From NCBI RefSeq assembly GCF_051020985.1, contig NC_135002.1, positions 5,270,001-5,334,000 of the forward strand: 64,000 nt of DNA. The letters run 5' to 3'. The notes beneath the pieces were generated by a model that was not told the DNA's origin, searched no databases, and saw nothing but the letters and a program-made list of their open reading frames with translations. This document shows positions 1-10,790 of this stretch, piece by piece. The stretch comes from Nomia melanderi. Lineage: Eukaryota > Arthropoda > Insecta > Hymenoptera > Halictidae. Numbering within the stretch: the first letter of the stretch is position 1; the number at the start of each line of letters is the position of its first letter. The translations under genes were made by a program, and so were the position numbers.

Positions 1-286
1 GGCTCAGTTTGACCCATGACCGAAATCATTTTCTTTAAAGAACAACTCAAAAGTCACAATTATACGCAACGATCTTATAAATGAAACTATGAGAGATGAA
101 TCTATAAAAGTCAGTACAAGTGGCAGAAAAATAATTTTTCTCGCGAAGTTCGAAATAGGTCACGTCAAATGATCAGATCAAATGACCAGATTTACTCTGT
201 TTTCTTTTGGTCATTGAATTTTATATCAATTCCTATATTGTCCGATTAATTGGTTTCTCAAAGCGAGAAACCAAGAGCACTTCGGG

Positions 287-496
287 TTAACCCTTTGCGG
301 ACGAAGATGCTTCGAAACATACAAAACCTTCAACATATGAAGCTAAATTATACATCAATTGCTTAATTAATATAATTAGAGAAAACTATGTGCCGATCTC
401 TTGTTTCACTAATTAGATCATTCGTCCACGACTCGGTCTTCGAAATCTGAACATTTCATCTCGCCGAAACGCCGACATCCGTCCGCAAAGGGTTAA
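287..496. mobile_element. TTAA-flanked MITE, piggyBac-like (family A)
   Basis: TTAA at 287-290 and 493-496 flank inverted ends CCCTTTGCGGACGAAGATG and its near-complement CATCCGTCCGCAAAGGG. About 200 bp of AT-rich DNA without coding capacity lies between. TTAA duplication and CCC...GGG ends are piggyBac hallmarks. A single matching left end recurs at 20265. Confidence 0.85.
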
Positions 497-535
497 AGGG
501 CCGATCGACAAAGAATTCTAGTAGACAGACGTCCG

Positions 536-673
536 TTATAGACGCTGCCGGCTCGATTTCGCCGCGGCGCATTCCCTCCTCGGGTTATCCTTCGTTCGAT
601 CTTCGGCGGGCGCAACGTGGACCCCAGAGGAGGACAATAGATCCTGCGGTTCGTTCACCGTGACCGAAAACCC
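536..673 (-). CDS. Possible terminal exon at the left edge
   Basis: A minus-strand frame ending in TAA at 536 has protein-like content (NSSAVLPGFSVTVNEPQDLL near its start) after a C/T-rich stretch that ends in ttcggag, a possible acceptor. A MITE lies 40 bp beyond the stop and no AATAAA is seen. Composition alone could explain it. Confidence 0.18.
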   Translation of the reverse strand, partial: GFSVTVNEPQDLLSSSGVHVAPAEDRTKDNPRRECAAAKSSRQRL

Positions 674-1358
674 GGGGAGAACCGCAGACGAATTCTCCGA
701 ACGCGATCGCGAAGTGGGGGCAGGGTGAACGCGATTTTTCCCGTGGATCCAGTTACAAGGGCAACGGAAAGGGGGAGGAAAGAAGAACAAGAGGCCGCGA
801 CGGCATTACGGTTGTGGGTAAGTGGCCACGTGAATTCACCGGCCGTGCCGGCCGACGGAGGGGGAGGAGAGGGTAGGGGAAAAAAAAAGAAACGAAAGAG
901 ACAATACCGCATACCGGCTGGCCGGACAAAAGCGACAGAAAACGCGGGACGCAATGGCGCGCATACGCGCCCGCCGAACGTAAACGGGTTCATGTGCTTT
1001 CGCAGTGGATCCTTTCAAAGGATCGTTCACGAGGAACACGCCCGCACCGTTCTCTTTTTCACGGCTTTCTTCCGTTCTTTTTTTTTCTCTTCTTTTCGTT
1101 TATTAATCGACCCTCTCGTTTGGGGATGATTCGTCGATGGAATTGAACGGGTGAACGGGAATCGGAGGGTTGCCCGCGGCAGGTAGCTGGATTCTTGACA
1201 TTTCTGGATGAACGTGTGATTTCACTTTTAAAGCTTTTGCGGACGGATGGCATTTCGGTGAGAGGAAACGTTCAGATTTGGGAGACTGAGTCGTGGGCGA
1301 ATGATGCAATTAGCGAAGCCGCAAGAGATCGGTACGTAGTTCTCTGTTTTTATATTAA

Positions 1359-1380
1359 TTAACCCTTTGGTCTATGGGTT
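1359..1380 (+). mobile_element. One-ended TTAA element remnant
   Basis: TTAA followed by CCCTTTGGTCTATGGG resembles the family A and B ends, but no matching right end was found. Confidence 0.35.
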
Positions 1381-2142
1381 CTTTTACAATTCTGATCGAT
1401 ACGGCCACTTTGTCGTTAGTAATTTATTGGAAAAATGGAAATTCTAAGCATATGTTGCGCGTATATTTCCTTTTAAGTATGATAGTTGATTATAGAGGAA
1501 TATTTACTTTGCATTTGAATGAACTGAGTAATATATATATTTGTTGAATCATGTTGAAAATCTTCTTTACGAAAAATACGGTAACAGATGATAAGGGGAA
1601 CGACATAGAAGTGATCTATGACAATACTTAACGTGTTAATTGCGAATATTGTAACAGTAACAGTGATAAAGATAATAAAATTACTTTTAACAATTAAAAG
1701 TGACATGCCTCTTACATGGCATCAGTCTGTTAAGGACTGTATTTAGCGTTTGTTTTTTTATATTTGGCACGTATGGTTTTTAGTGTTTTGGTAGCATTTA
1801 TTTTGAAGGGATGAAGAAAGTTCTCTGCTTTGGAGTGACAAAGATATTTGATGGTGTATGCTTGAAATGAGAGGAAGATGTGTGTCAAGTGTAAGATTCA
1901 GGTTTCAATAGAGTATTGTCGGTTTGCAATATTTTGTTGATTTGGTATACTGTCACTCGAATCAGATTTTGTCGAAGGAGATAATAGACGTTGAAAGTCA
2001 CAGAACACTGCCAGTGACAACACTTTTTGCTCAACGCTTTCTGGCATTTGTTTAATTAAACTACGTAATCACATTACAGTATTCATACATAATTCACGTA
2101 ACACCATAAACATAGCTAACAGCAGGTTCATTGAGGAAGACA

Positions 2143-2369
2143 TTAACACTATTCCTACCGAAGGTGTCGCAAGCAGCTTTCGAAATTTGAACTTAAAATT
2201 GTTTTCCAAGATCAGTCGTATACTCTGGATTGACTTTCCGACTTTTCCAATAAAGATTATAAAACTGACTATAGGAAATTCAATTGAGGAAAGCTATTAA
2301 ACTGAGAAACTAATTATAAGTTAAAATTTCGAAAATGTCTTTTGACACCTTCGGTAGAAATAGTGTTAA
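2143..2369. mobile_element. TTAA-flanked MITE (family C)
   Basis: TTAA at both ends; the 22 bp inverted ends differ at one base (left begins CACTATTCCTACCGAAGG). The inner 219 bp is AT-rich and noncoding. The well-kept ends suggest a fairly recent insertion. Confidence 0.85.
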
Positions 2370-2727
2370 CCATCGTTCAAACCGTAACACAACTATTCTC
2401 CTAATAAAGAATATCACTACGCTCGCAGGTAAACAATCTGAAGTTACATAAATGAAACCACCGCAATCAAAATCAAGGAAAACGTCAACATCGAATCACT
2501 AACGTTGCTACAAAAATTCCAACAAAAACCTCCTCAAACATAAACAGTAACCAACCACAGTCGATACTCTACCACAAAATTATCAACCAAATGACTCTCA
2601 ATAAACACTACCATCTCGCGCAAAATCATTAAAGATTATCCTCATACAAACACCAAAAGTAAATTCTCCAAGAAACAAGCAATAAAAAACAGTCTCCTCA
2701 AACATTACGAAACACGCTTCGCATATA

Positions 2728-3354
2728 CAGGGTGTCTCCTAACATGAACTCAAATAACTCGTAAGGTATTCGTTGTACGAAAGAAATGTTTCAAACGAAA
2801 GTTGCATGGTATCTAGGAGGACATACAATGCTCTAATCTATTTTTTATTACCTTGCTTTTTTATTGAGATATTAGGGCCACCTTCAGTTTTTTAAATGGA
2901 ATGTCTAATATTCTTTTTTTTCGGATAAATCATCTAATTTTGCGTAAAAAAGTACTCCGAATTCGGAAAAGAATATTCGACGTTCCATTGTCTAATATTA
3001 TCTAATATTCTTCTTCAAATTCGGATAAATCATCAAATTTTGCGTGAAAAAGTAATCCGAATTCTAGAAAGAATATTAGACGTTCCATTGTCTAATATTG
3101 TCTAATATTCTTTTTCGAATTCGGATAAATCCTCAAATTTTGCGTAAAAGAGTACTCCGAATTCGAAAAGAATATTAGACATTCCATTTAAAAAACTGAA
3201 GGTGACCCTGATATCTCAATAAAAAAGCAAGCTAATAAAAAACAGATTAGAGCACTGTACGTCCCCCTAGATACCACGCAACTTTTGAAACATTTTTCCG
3301 TACAACGAATACCTTACGAGTGATTCGAGGTCGCCACGTTAGGAGACTCGCCCT
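2728..3354. mobile_element. Foldback element with long arms and a tandem core
   Basis: Arms of about 190 bp (2728-2923 and 3170-3354) are inverted copies of each other, opening with CAGGGTGTCTCCTAAC on the left and closing with the diverged GTTAGGAGACTCGCCCTA on the right, with TATA on both sides. The core holds three direct units of 90-100 bp beginning at 2931, 3021 and 3121 (TCGGATAAAT...). No transposase frame is present, so it would be nonautonomous. Confidence 0.8.
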
Positions 3355-4994
3355 ATACGTTCCATACAATTCCGTACACTTTCCCATTTCCTAATTTCCC
3401 AGGAATACACAAAACACCTCAGTCCTTCGGCCGTAAAAGGGTCGGACTGTCCCGAGCAGATTCAACGATGATCGGATCTCGTTCGAAATCTGGTCCGACC
3501 ATTGGTCATGAGTTCGGATAATTCTGTGTCGGTCGATCGCGATTCATCGGCGGCTGGTATCGCGCGATCAAGGCCGCCGTGGAACACGGTGACTAGCGCG
3601 GACGGATGGGAAGGCTGCAGTCGTACGTGTTTCCACCGGGCAGAACACACCGAGGAGATAAAACGGATAGGGTGACACATCGTTGCGGAGTGCATCCAAC
3701 TACTACGTGGCTACTGGCGATATACAGGGAAACTCGACCGGCTCATTCTCGATTCTCTCTCTCTCTCTCTCTTTCTCTCGGCCTCTCGCGCGCTGGCAAC
3801 TCGCTCGTTCTCTTTCGCACGTCCGGTCGTGTCTAAAGCGGGAGTCCGATATCTAGGCTAGACAGTGGCTACGGTTTTAATAGGGATTACTGTTAAAGGG
3901 AACGAGCAACGCGACTCGATTCGACGGGGTACTTCCAGGAAAAGCGGTCGAGAGAGAACCGACTTCTCTCGTTTCGCCATTTTCGTCTGGTTTCTGTGAC
4001 CGTGAGGCGGGACGCCACTGTTTGGACACTTGCTCGGATCTCTGGCCCAAAGACTTTTTGCCCTTCTTTGCAACGCGAGCGTATTAGGCAGAATAATTGC
4101 ACGTTTCGCAGTGTTCTTCGCTGAGATACAGCTGTACCCGTGTGTTCTCGGTTGTTTCAACTATTAGCGACGCGTTGAGAATTCGTGAATTTACACTGTA
4201 GCAATGGATACTGCGATGAGGATAGATGAATATAGAATTATTGTGTATTCGTTTGAGTGAACGATTGAAGCACTGGTATACAAGATACTTTCGGAGCGTT
4301 TAAAATGTTGATTTAAGTTAATGGCAGCTACAGTATTCTAACGAGGTTTATCGGTCAAAAGTAACGTGGAAATGAAATATGGTGAATATTTTAAAGTCAA
4401 GCGAGAGCTACGGTCATTAGCAATGTTAATCGTGATTTCCGTAAAGTTTACAATTAGCAACATGATTTTCTTATCGAGAACGAGCGTTTTTTTAAAGGGA
4501 AACGTGCGAAACGGTCGGGAGAGTCGGCCGCCATTTTGAGCCGTGGGTCGCCTTTGAAAGCAGCGCCCGTTGATCCGACGATTCTGAAAAGGTCCGTTTC
4601 TGTTTTACAGAACAAGCCCTGCCCTTTCGGGGCGAGAGGATCTGGTTTTTGTCTAGAACCGTTCCACAAAGTACCCCGTCGCCGTCACCGGCTCGATGCT
4701 CGACAGACCTAATGGCATTGCGCCTCTTCAGCACCCGAACCCTCTTCGGCGGTCCTCTTCTTGCAAGGAATCCGCTAAAACCAGCCCATGTTCCCTCGCG
4801 GCTCCGCTCTGGCCGGTCTACTGCTCCGAGGCTAACGTTTCGCGACAAATCGCTGGGAAAACACGATTCACAATCACGAAAACCTTGGACAGGAGGCCTC
4901 GACGCGCCTGTATCTCGAATCGAGTTCAACACGCGAGCGTGAATGGACAAATTCACTGTTTCTTCGTTCGTCATTCCTTATGCGAATGCAGGCT
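3355..4994. other. No supported gene; mixed-composition DNA
   Basis: Contains a (CT)n run and moderately GC-rich DNA. A plus-strand acceptor (gtttctgttttacag) at 4610 opens frames near 4611-4680 and to 4942 that look weakly coding; nothing links to them. Confidence 0.5.
3754..3780 (+). repeat. (CT)n microsatellite
   Basis: Uninterrupted TCTCTCTC run with one T insertion at the end. Confidence 0.9.
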
Positions 4995-5205
4995 TTTCCA
5001 GAATATTTCGTAAACTCTGAATTTAGCGACTAAACTGAAGCTGAATTATTTCGTAAACTCTGAATTTGTTTGATTGACTTGAAATTGAATTATTCCGTAA
5101 ACTCTGAATTTGATGATTGAATTGAAGCTGAATTATTTCGTAAACTCTGAATTTGATGATTGAATTGAAGCTGAATTATTTCGTAAACTCCGAATTAGAA
5201 AATGG
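4995..5205 (+). repeat. 43 bp tandem repeat, five units
   Basis: The core CGTAAACTCTGAATTT begins at 5009, 5052, 5096, 5139 and 5182 (spacing 43-44 bp). Between cores the units carry tgattgaattgaagctgaat. Near-identity of units 4 and 5 suggests recent expansion. Confidence 0.9.
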
Positions 5206-7379
5206 TGAGAAATTATCTTTGGTAAAGATCTTGAACGGTTTTTTAACTGAACGATTGAATTTTTGCGTAGAAATTCCCATAGAACTGTCAACATTTATTT
5301 TCGAATTGCAATTAGAAAAGACATCAAAGTTGCATCATTTTACTTCAATGGAAACGCACATCTCGTAATTCTTATTCCCCCAACATTTCGCATAAATGAA
5401 TGAATTCCTATGAATTGAAATTCAGTTGTGATCTATACAATACAAGAACAGTAAAAGTATCCAGTAGTAACTTATTTCTAACCGTTCCATTGAACGTATA
5501 AAAATCCGTATCTCTTAAAATTTGAATCCATTCAAGCGAACGAATTTCAATAAGGAATCCTCATAAAAATATCTTCATTATCTCAAATCCTAGCTCTCCA
5601 GAAGATAATAAACTTAAATCATATCCTGCCATTAAAGACACAATTACGCGATATATATTACTCGGACAAAAGGAAAGCTCCGAATCCCATAAAACTGTTC
5701 TGCGTGCCAGCCCAACAGTCAACAGGTCCATTCGTAATCCTTATCCGAACAATGAATTTGCCCATCTCCGGATCAATGCAGGGAAACAACGGTATTCAAC
5801 GATGGTACCAAGGTCCTGACGATTCTTCCGCGAATCTCCTGTGAAATCTACCGGCGTTTACGTAACGCGATACGCTATCATTTTCGCGCTGGTTTCTCCG
5901 CGACCGTGCATCTTCAAATCCGTTCTCACGGATCGGGATCGTCAAACCGAGGCCTAATATTCGAGCTGAACATTTCCCAGTCGACGAACAAAAAAAAAAA
6001 AGAAACGATCCTCTCTGCCTTGCTCCATCCGTGTTCCTTCGAGTTTCGACGAAAATAGAAAATACGGCGGAAAAAGGTCGTGACTCGGGGGGAAGAAAGA
6101 AGCCATTCATCGAAGCGCAGTTTCCGGAAAAAAGGAACATTTCTGCGGAGGCTCGTGGTCGAGGGGAAAAACTGCGGGTTAGCGAGACACGGCCCTGGCA
6201 CCGCGATACCTGCGGAGGCGGGCAGGTAAGCAGGACTGCAGGAACGGAAACACGGGATCCCCTCTTCCCCTCCCCCAGCGCACAATGTGAGAACAAGTGT
6301 CTAATGGCTTTCCTGGGCGAGCCATGATTATGTAACCCCGTGAATCTCGGAACGAAAATTGTTCTCGACGAGCGGCAGCGTTGTTTCCATTGGCTGCTGG
6401 AAAGAATGGTGGATCGCCGTTTTCTCGAGGAAAAATCGATTCGACCTGTCACCCGATAGTCTGATATCTTTTACGTATCTCAGTTTTGTCTTGCGGATAA
6501 TGGTCTTCCTTTCATTTTAAATATTAAATTTAGTAATGGAGTAAAAATAAGTTGCTACAGGTTTCTTTTTATAACGATTCAATATAAAAAGTTGATTAAG
6601 TAATGCAATCGCTGAAGCAAGATTGAAGCGTCAAACGTAGGGAAGACGTTTTAACGACTTTAGTAATGATCACTAAAGTGTTTTATTCCGAACTGTCGCT
6701 AATGACTGCAATTAGTGATTCAACATTTTACAGATCTGCTTTCCTGAACTCGATATCCACAGCTCCGCCATTGAAGTTATTGCATAATTTCATTCAAATT
6801 TTTACGACCACGGGGAATTTTAATTATTAATCCATCTCCGATTCATTGCCACTGAATCGACGTCTCCCGTGTTCTATATTTTTCCAGGCAATCGATCGTA
6901 GCGGTGACCGAAAGCCGCGAGAGTATTTTTCATCGACGTTGCTACATCCGTGACTCAACTAAACGTTCGCAGTCGCGGAATTTCGTATCCTTAACGAAGG
7001 TTTCTACATCCTTATACGAACTTCCGGCAGCGGGGCCGCGCGGCGGTACCTCAGCTCGAGCTCTCGTCGGGGAAACAACGGATTGGAAGAATTCCCGAGT
7101 AGGAACAGAAGAATCTCTGTGTTTCGAGAAGCACCGTCGGGTTGACCGTCGATCGCCTGGCTTTCAGCGAGTACCGTTGCGTTGGCTGCCCATTCATGCT
7201 CGTTAACCGAGTGCCTGGCAAATAGTCTCTCTCGGTGCACGTCAGGATTAAATACCTATAGCTCGCGCAGGCCGGCAGGCGTGTCGAGTCGGTGGCCGTT
7301 TCAAAGGAATGCACATTTGATCGATCAACGAGTCAGCAAACGTTTTAAGTTTCCTCCGTGTACAATACGCGCGACTCGT
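5206..7379. other. No supported gene
   Basis: AT-rich to 5.8 kb, then a GC-richer block (5.8-6.45 kb) with a CAG|GTAAGC donor at 6226 but no firm exon, then AT-rich DNA again. Confidence 0.5.
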
Positions 7380-7990
7380 CGCCGATCCGCCGTCGGCCGC
7401 TGCCCCGCCTCGCCGTCAAGGTTCCGATATTTTGCGCAGCGACCATTTCCGGTAGGCCAACATTTTAACGCGCCGTGCGAAAAGCCAGCTGAAACTCGTT
7501 ATCGCTCGCGTACGGACGATGATTCCGCTAAAAATTCCCCAGTTTTCGAAGTTTCGGCACGTTCCCGGTGGGCTAACATCCTGTCGTTCCACGCGAGAAG
7601 CTTGCCAAAACTTGTCATCTTGGATTATATAAGCGATCGTACTCCAAATTTTCGACTCCCCGATCATTCGAGGACGTTCCAATAGGTCAACGGTCTACGG
7701 TTCCGCGCGGAAAGCTTGCCAAAACTTGTCATCATGGTTTACATGGACGAGCGTACTCCTGATTCCAGACTTCACGATACCTCGCGCAAGCTCTGATAAG
7801 CTGACACCCCACCGTTCCACGTGGAAGGTGCTGAATCTTATCACGATATACAAGTAATCCTACTAGAAATGTTCTTTTCGATAGTCCTCGGGACAATCGT
7901 TTCCGATTATCCAACAAACAATCCTTTCAGCCGAAAACCTTACTAAGACTCGTCACCATAGTCCCTACGAACGATCCTACTCCAATTGTC
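7380..7990 (+). repeat. Degenerate 115 bp tandem array, about five units
   Basis: GCTTGCCAAAACTTGTCAT occurs at 7600 and 7714, with degraded versions near 7480, 7826 and 7932. Each unit also has a gacgttcc...gtcaac block and a gatcgtactcc-like block. Units are CpG-containing and diverged. Confidence 0.65.
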
Positions 7991-8213
7991 AACTCTCAAC
8001 CGGCGTCTGCGTCAGCTCCCTCTTTCTCCGGAGAAGCCTACGACCATTCGGGGACTCGCGATTCTGAAGCGAACGCGTTCCCCGAATCGATTTCCATACA
8101 AAGAACAACCTGAACATCCCTGGCCGGGATTAGCGAACGAACGAAGGAACACGCGGAGAGCGACCAACGGTCGTCGCGCCGCCCCGTACAACCGTCGTCG
8201 CAGACCAATAAAA

Positions 8214-8282
8214 GCGGAAGAAGAAGAAGAAGAACAAGAAGTAGAAGAAGAAGAAGAAGAAGAAGTAGAAGAAGAAGAAACA
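8214..8282 (+). repeat. (GAA)n microsatellite with GTA interruptions
   Basis: Near-pure AAG/GAA repeat. Produces spurious Glu-rich and Phe/Leu-rich frames on the two strands. Confidence 0.9.
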
Positions 8283-10139
8283 CCGGCGAGATGCGACGCG
8301 GCGCCGCCGTTCAACAGTCAACGCAGTTGGGACCTACCAGTGGAGCGTTTTGAGGATTCTCATGGCGTGGCTTCTCAACAATTCGTCCTTCGTTCAAACC
8401 TCATGGACGGACCCTCTCTCGCGCGCGCAGCTCTCGGCCGACCAACGGAACGGTCGAAGAATTCTCAATCGGTCGGCTATCCCGAGACACCTTCCATCAT
8501 TCCCTTCAACGATTCCTCTTCAGCCCGCCTCTCTTCCACTGTCCGTTGTCCGTGCCCGTCCTCTTCCCTCCTCTCCTCTTCATCCGTCGATCCTCATCCT
8601 CTCCTGCAAACGAATCCCTTCGAATCCTCTCCCTTTCTACCGCTACCTCCCTTTCGCTAGCCTTCCTCCCCCTCGTCCCCTTCTGTCTTCTATCCTTCGG
8701 AACGTTTCCCTACGATCCCGCGGTCTCCTCTTCCGGTTCCCTCTCGCCGCCACTATCACTTCCCCGTTCTCGCGGTATCGAGCATTCCCACCGGATCGCA
8801 CCAACACACTGAACCCACTGCCGCGCAACGGATACGAGAATACGGTGTACACACGTCCGCGTACATCCGAAGGCTAACGGAGACTCGGATCACCTGGCGG
8901 TTGCTCGGGAACACCTTCTCGAGAACACTCCGCGAACGTAACGCGCTCCGAACGGTGCACACAGAAGCCGCCCGCCGGGCATCCCCTAACGCCCGAGCCT
9001 CGATCCCCTAACCTCTGGGGCTAACCGCCGGGCACCGTCCGCGAGGAATCAGCGCCGGGGGTACGCGGACCAAGGTGCACGAAGGGAAAAAGAGCGGACG
9101 CGGAGAGAGGAGCAGCGCGCGCGCGGCACGAAGAAGCGCAGACTCGCTGGCAGGCGAAGGTGTATGCACCTTTTGAAGGCTGCATGCGGCACGAGGAACG
9201 ACCAAGTCCCGTGGAGCCAGGCGTGCGGTGCGGAGCGGAGCGGCGGCACACGCGCGCGCGCGCGAGCGCGAGGCGCGCTCACTGTATCGCGTGGAGAACG
9301 CTCGTACCGGTTTTGGCCCGCCGCCGGACAGGTATTCCCGACTCCGTTAACCGCCTTAATTGCGCCCGGCTCATATCACCCGAGGGGGAAAACCGACGCT
9401 TTTCGCCACCCTCCGTATCCTTCTTCCTCTCCGTCGCTATCTTCCCTCCTCTTAGCCTCTTAATCACCCCCCAGGCCCTAATCCCGCGAGCGGAGCGATT
9501 AAGAAACTCGGCTGGGGCCGCGGCTTCCGTATACCGGCCGATCTCGTTCGTTCGCGCGATGAGTAACACAGTCGAGGAACACCGAAGTCCGAGCGTTGGG
9601 TAGCTCCTCCTAGTATTCCGCGTCGACTGGATTCCAAGATTTCAAAGTTCCTCGCGCTCGTTCCACGTATTCCTCGGGTTTCTTTCGAGATTATTCTACA
9701 GGGTGAACCGTTGTATCCACTGCAACGGAGCAGCGTCCCCGAACTCTGGTCGCAAGAGGATGGTTCCCGGTGCAGCACCGAATCGGAATCGCGCGGTTCA
9801 CCAACCACCGGATCTTCGGTTTCACTTTCAAGGTCGCTGGCTCGTATCACCGAGTTTCGGCCGCCTCGGTTCCCGGATCGGCGACGCCGTGAACGGATAG
9901 CTGAGTGTCGGAGAACGCGCGAGGATCGCTGGCATCCCTCCAGCTACGAACTGACGTGAGTTTGTTGGCTTCGCTTTACTCCGACCGAGGCGAGCCGGTG
10001 TCCCCTTCTCGGTCTGTCCTTGTCCCTACCGCTGAGCCGCCGCACGCCTTCTCTCTTGCTCCTTCCTTTCCCTCGGCACATACCTAGCCCCCTTCTCCAG
10101 CGTGTGCAAGTCCTCCTCCGCCTTTCAGCTGCGCGTTCC
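8283..10139. other. GC- and CpG-rich stretch without a supported gene
   Basis: C/T-rich then strongly CpG-rich (about 8.9-9.6 kb). It could include a promoter, but no TATA box, initiator or exon could be tied to it. Confidence 0.4.
9246..9277 (+). repeat. Alternating CG/CA tract, Z-DNA-prone
   Basis: cacacgcgcgcgcgcgcgag in a GC-rich stretch (8.9-9.6 kb). Confidence 0.7.
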
Positions 10140-10790
10140 TACCTAACCTACCCCCACCACCGTCGACGTTGCCCCTCCGTTGCCGCTCTCTCACTCGCTC
10201 CTACGCGGTGCACGCTGTTTAACCGTCGCTGCGCCCCCTACACCGTGTCTCGCTCGTTCCCTCTTTTACGGAGTCCACTTCGGGCCACCTTGTATATACC
10301 TCTTCACCGCTTCGTTCTTCCTCTGCTTCTCAACCTCTGCTTTGGTCCCTGTTGCTTCTCAATCTTTGCACTGGTCTCTGCTCCTTCGTCGTCCTCTTCG
10401 TCTTTAGACCGTGCGAATAGGCGTGCATCGTTGTCCTCGTTCCTTCTTTCGCGTGACACACTACGATCCACCGTGTATATATCTCTTGTCTGTTTGTTTG
10501 TTTCCAACCGTTGCTTCAATCCCTGCTTCTACTTCCTCGCAGGCTCCTTCTTCTTCAACGTCGCTTTCGTCTTTGTACTATGTGGACGAGCCATCCTCGG
10601 TTTCTCTTTCACAGAGAGCACTTCGCGCCACCGCGTATATACGCATCATCGTTTGGTTATTCTTCCTCCGAACCTCCGCCAGTCTCTGCTCCAACTTCTT
10701 TGTACACTTCCGATACTTCAGCCGCCTTCTTCTTCTTCTTCGTCGTCTCTGTACCTGGCGCACGAGTTGCCCTCTTTGTTCGTCGCCAGA
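10140..10790 (+). repeat. CT-rich degenerate tandem array, 160-180 bp units
   Basis: Landmark ccaccgtgtatata-like motifs recur near 10291, 10475 and 10633, with an earlier weaker unit near 10232. Each is followed by T/C-rich sequence with cttcttc and ctctgctcc. Open frames on both strands here arise from this composition. Confidence 0.6.

Noticed and set aside
4611..4945. Plus-strand frames behind a strong acceptor (gtttctgttttacag)
   Set aside because: Two different frames are open, the only donor for one (CACAAA|GTACCC) is weak, and neither links to another exon.
6031..6226. Plus-strand frame ending at a CAG|GTAAGC donor
   Set aside because: The frame is A/G-rich with weak codon bias, the acceptor is uncertain and no partner exon matches.
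8214..8320. Glu-rich and Phe/Leu-rich frames on either strand
   Set aside because: Direct translation of the GAA microsatellite.
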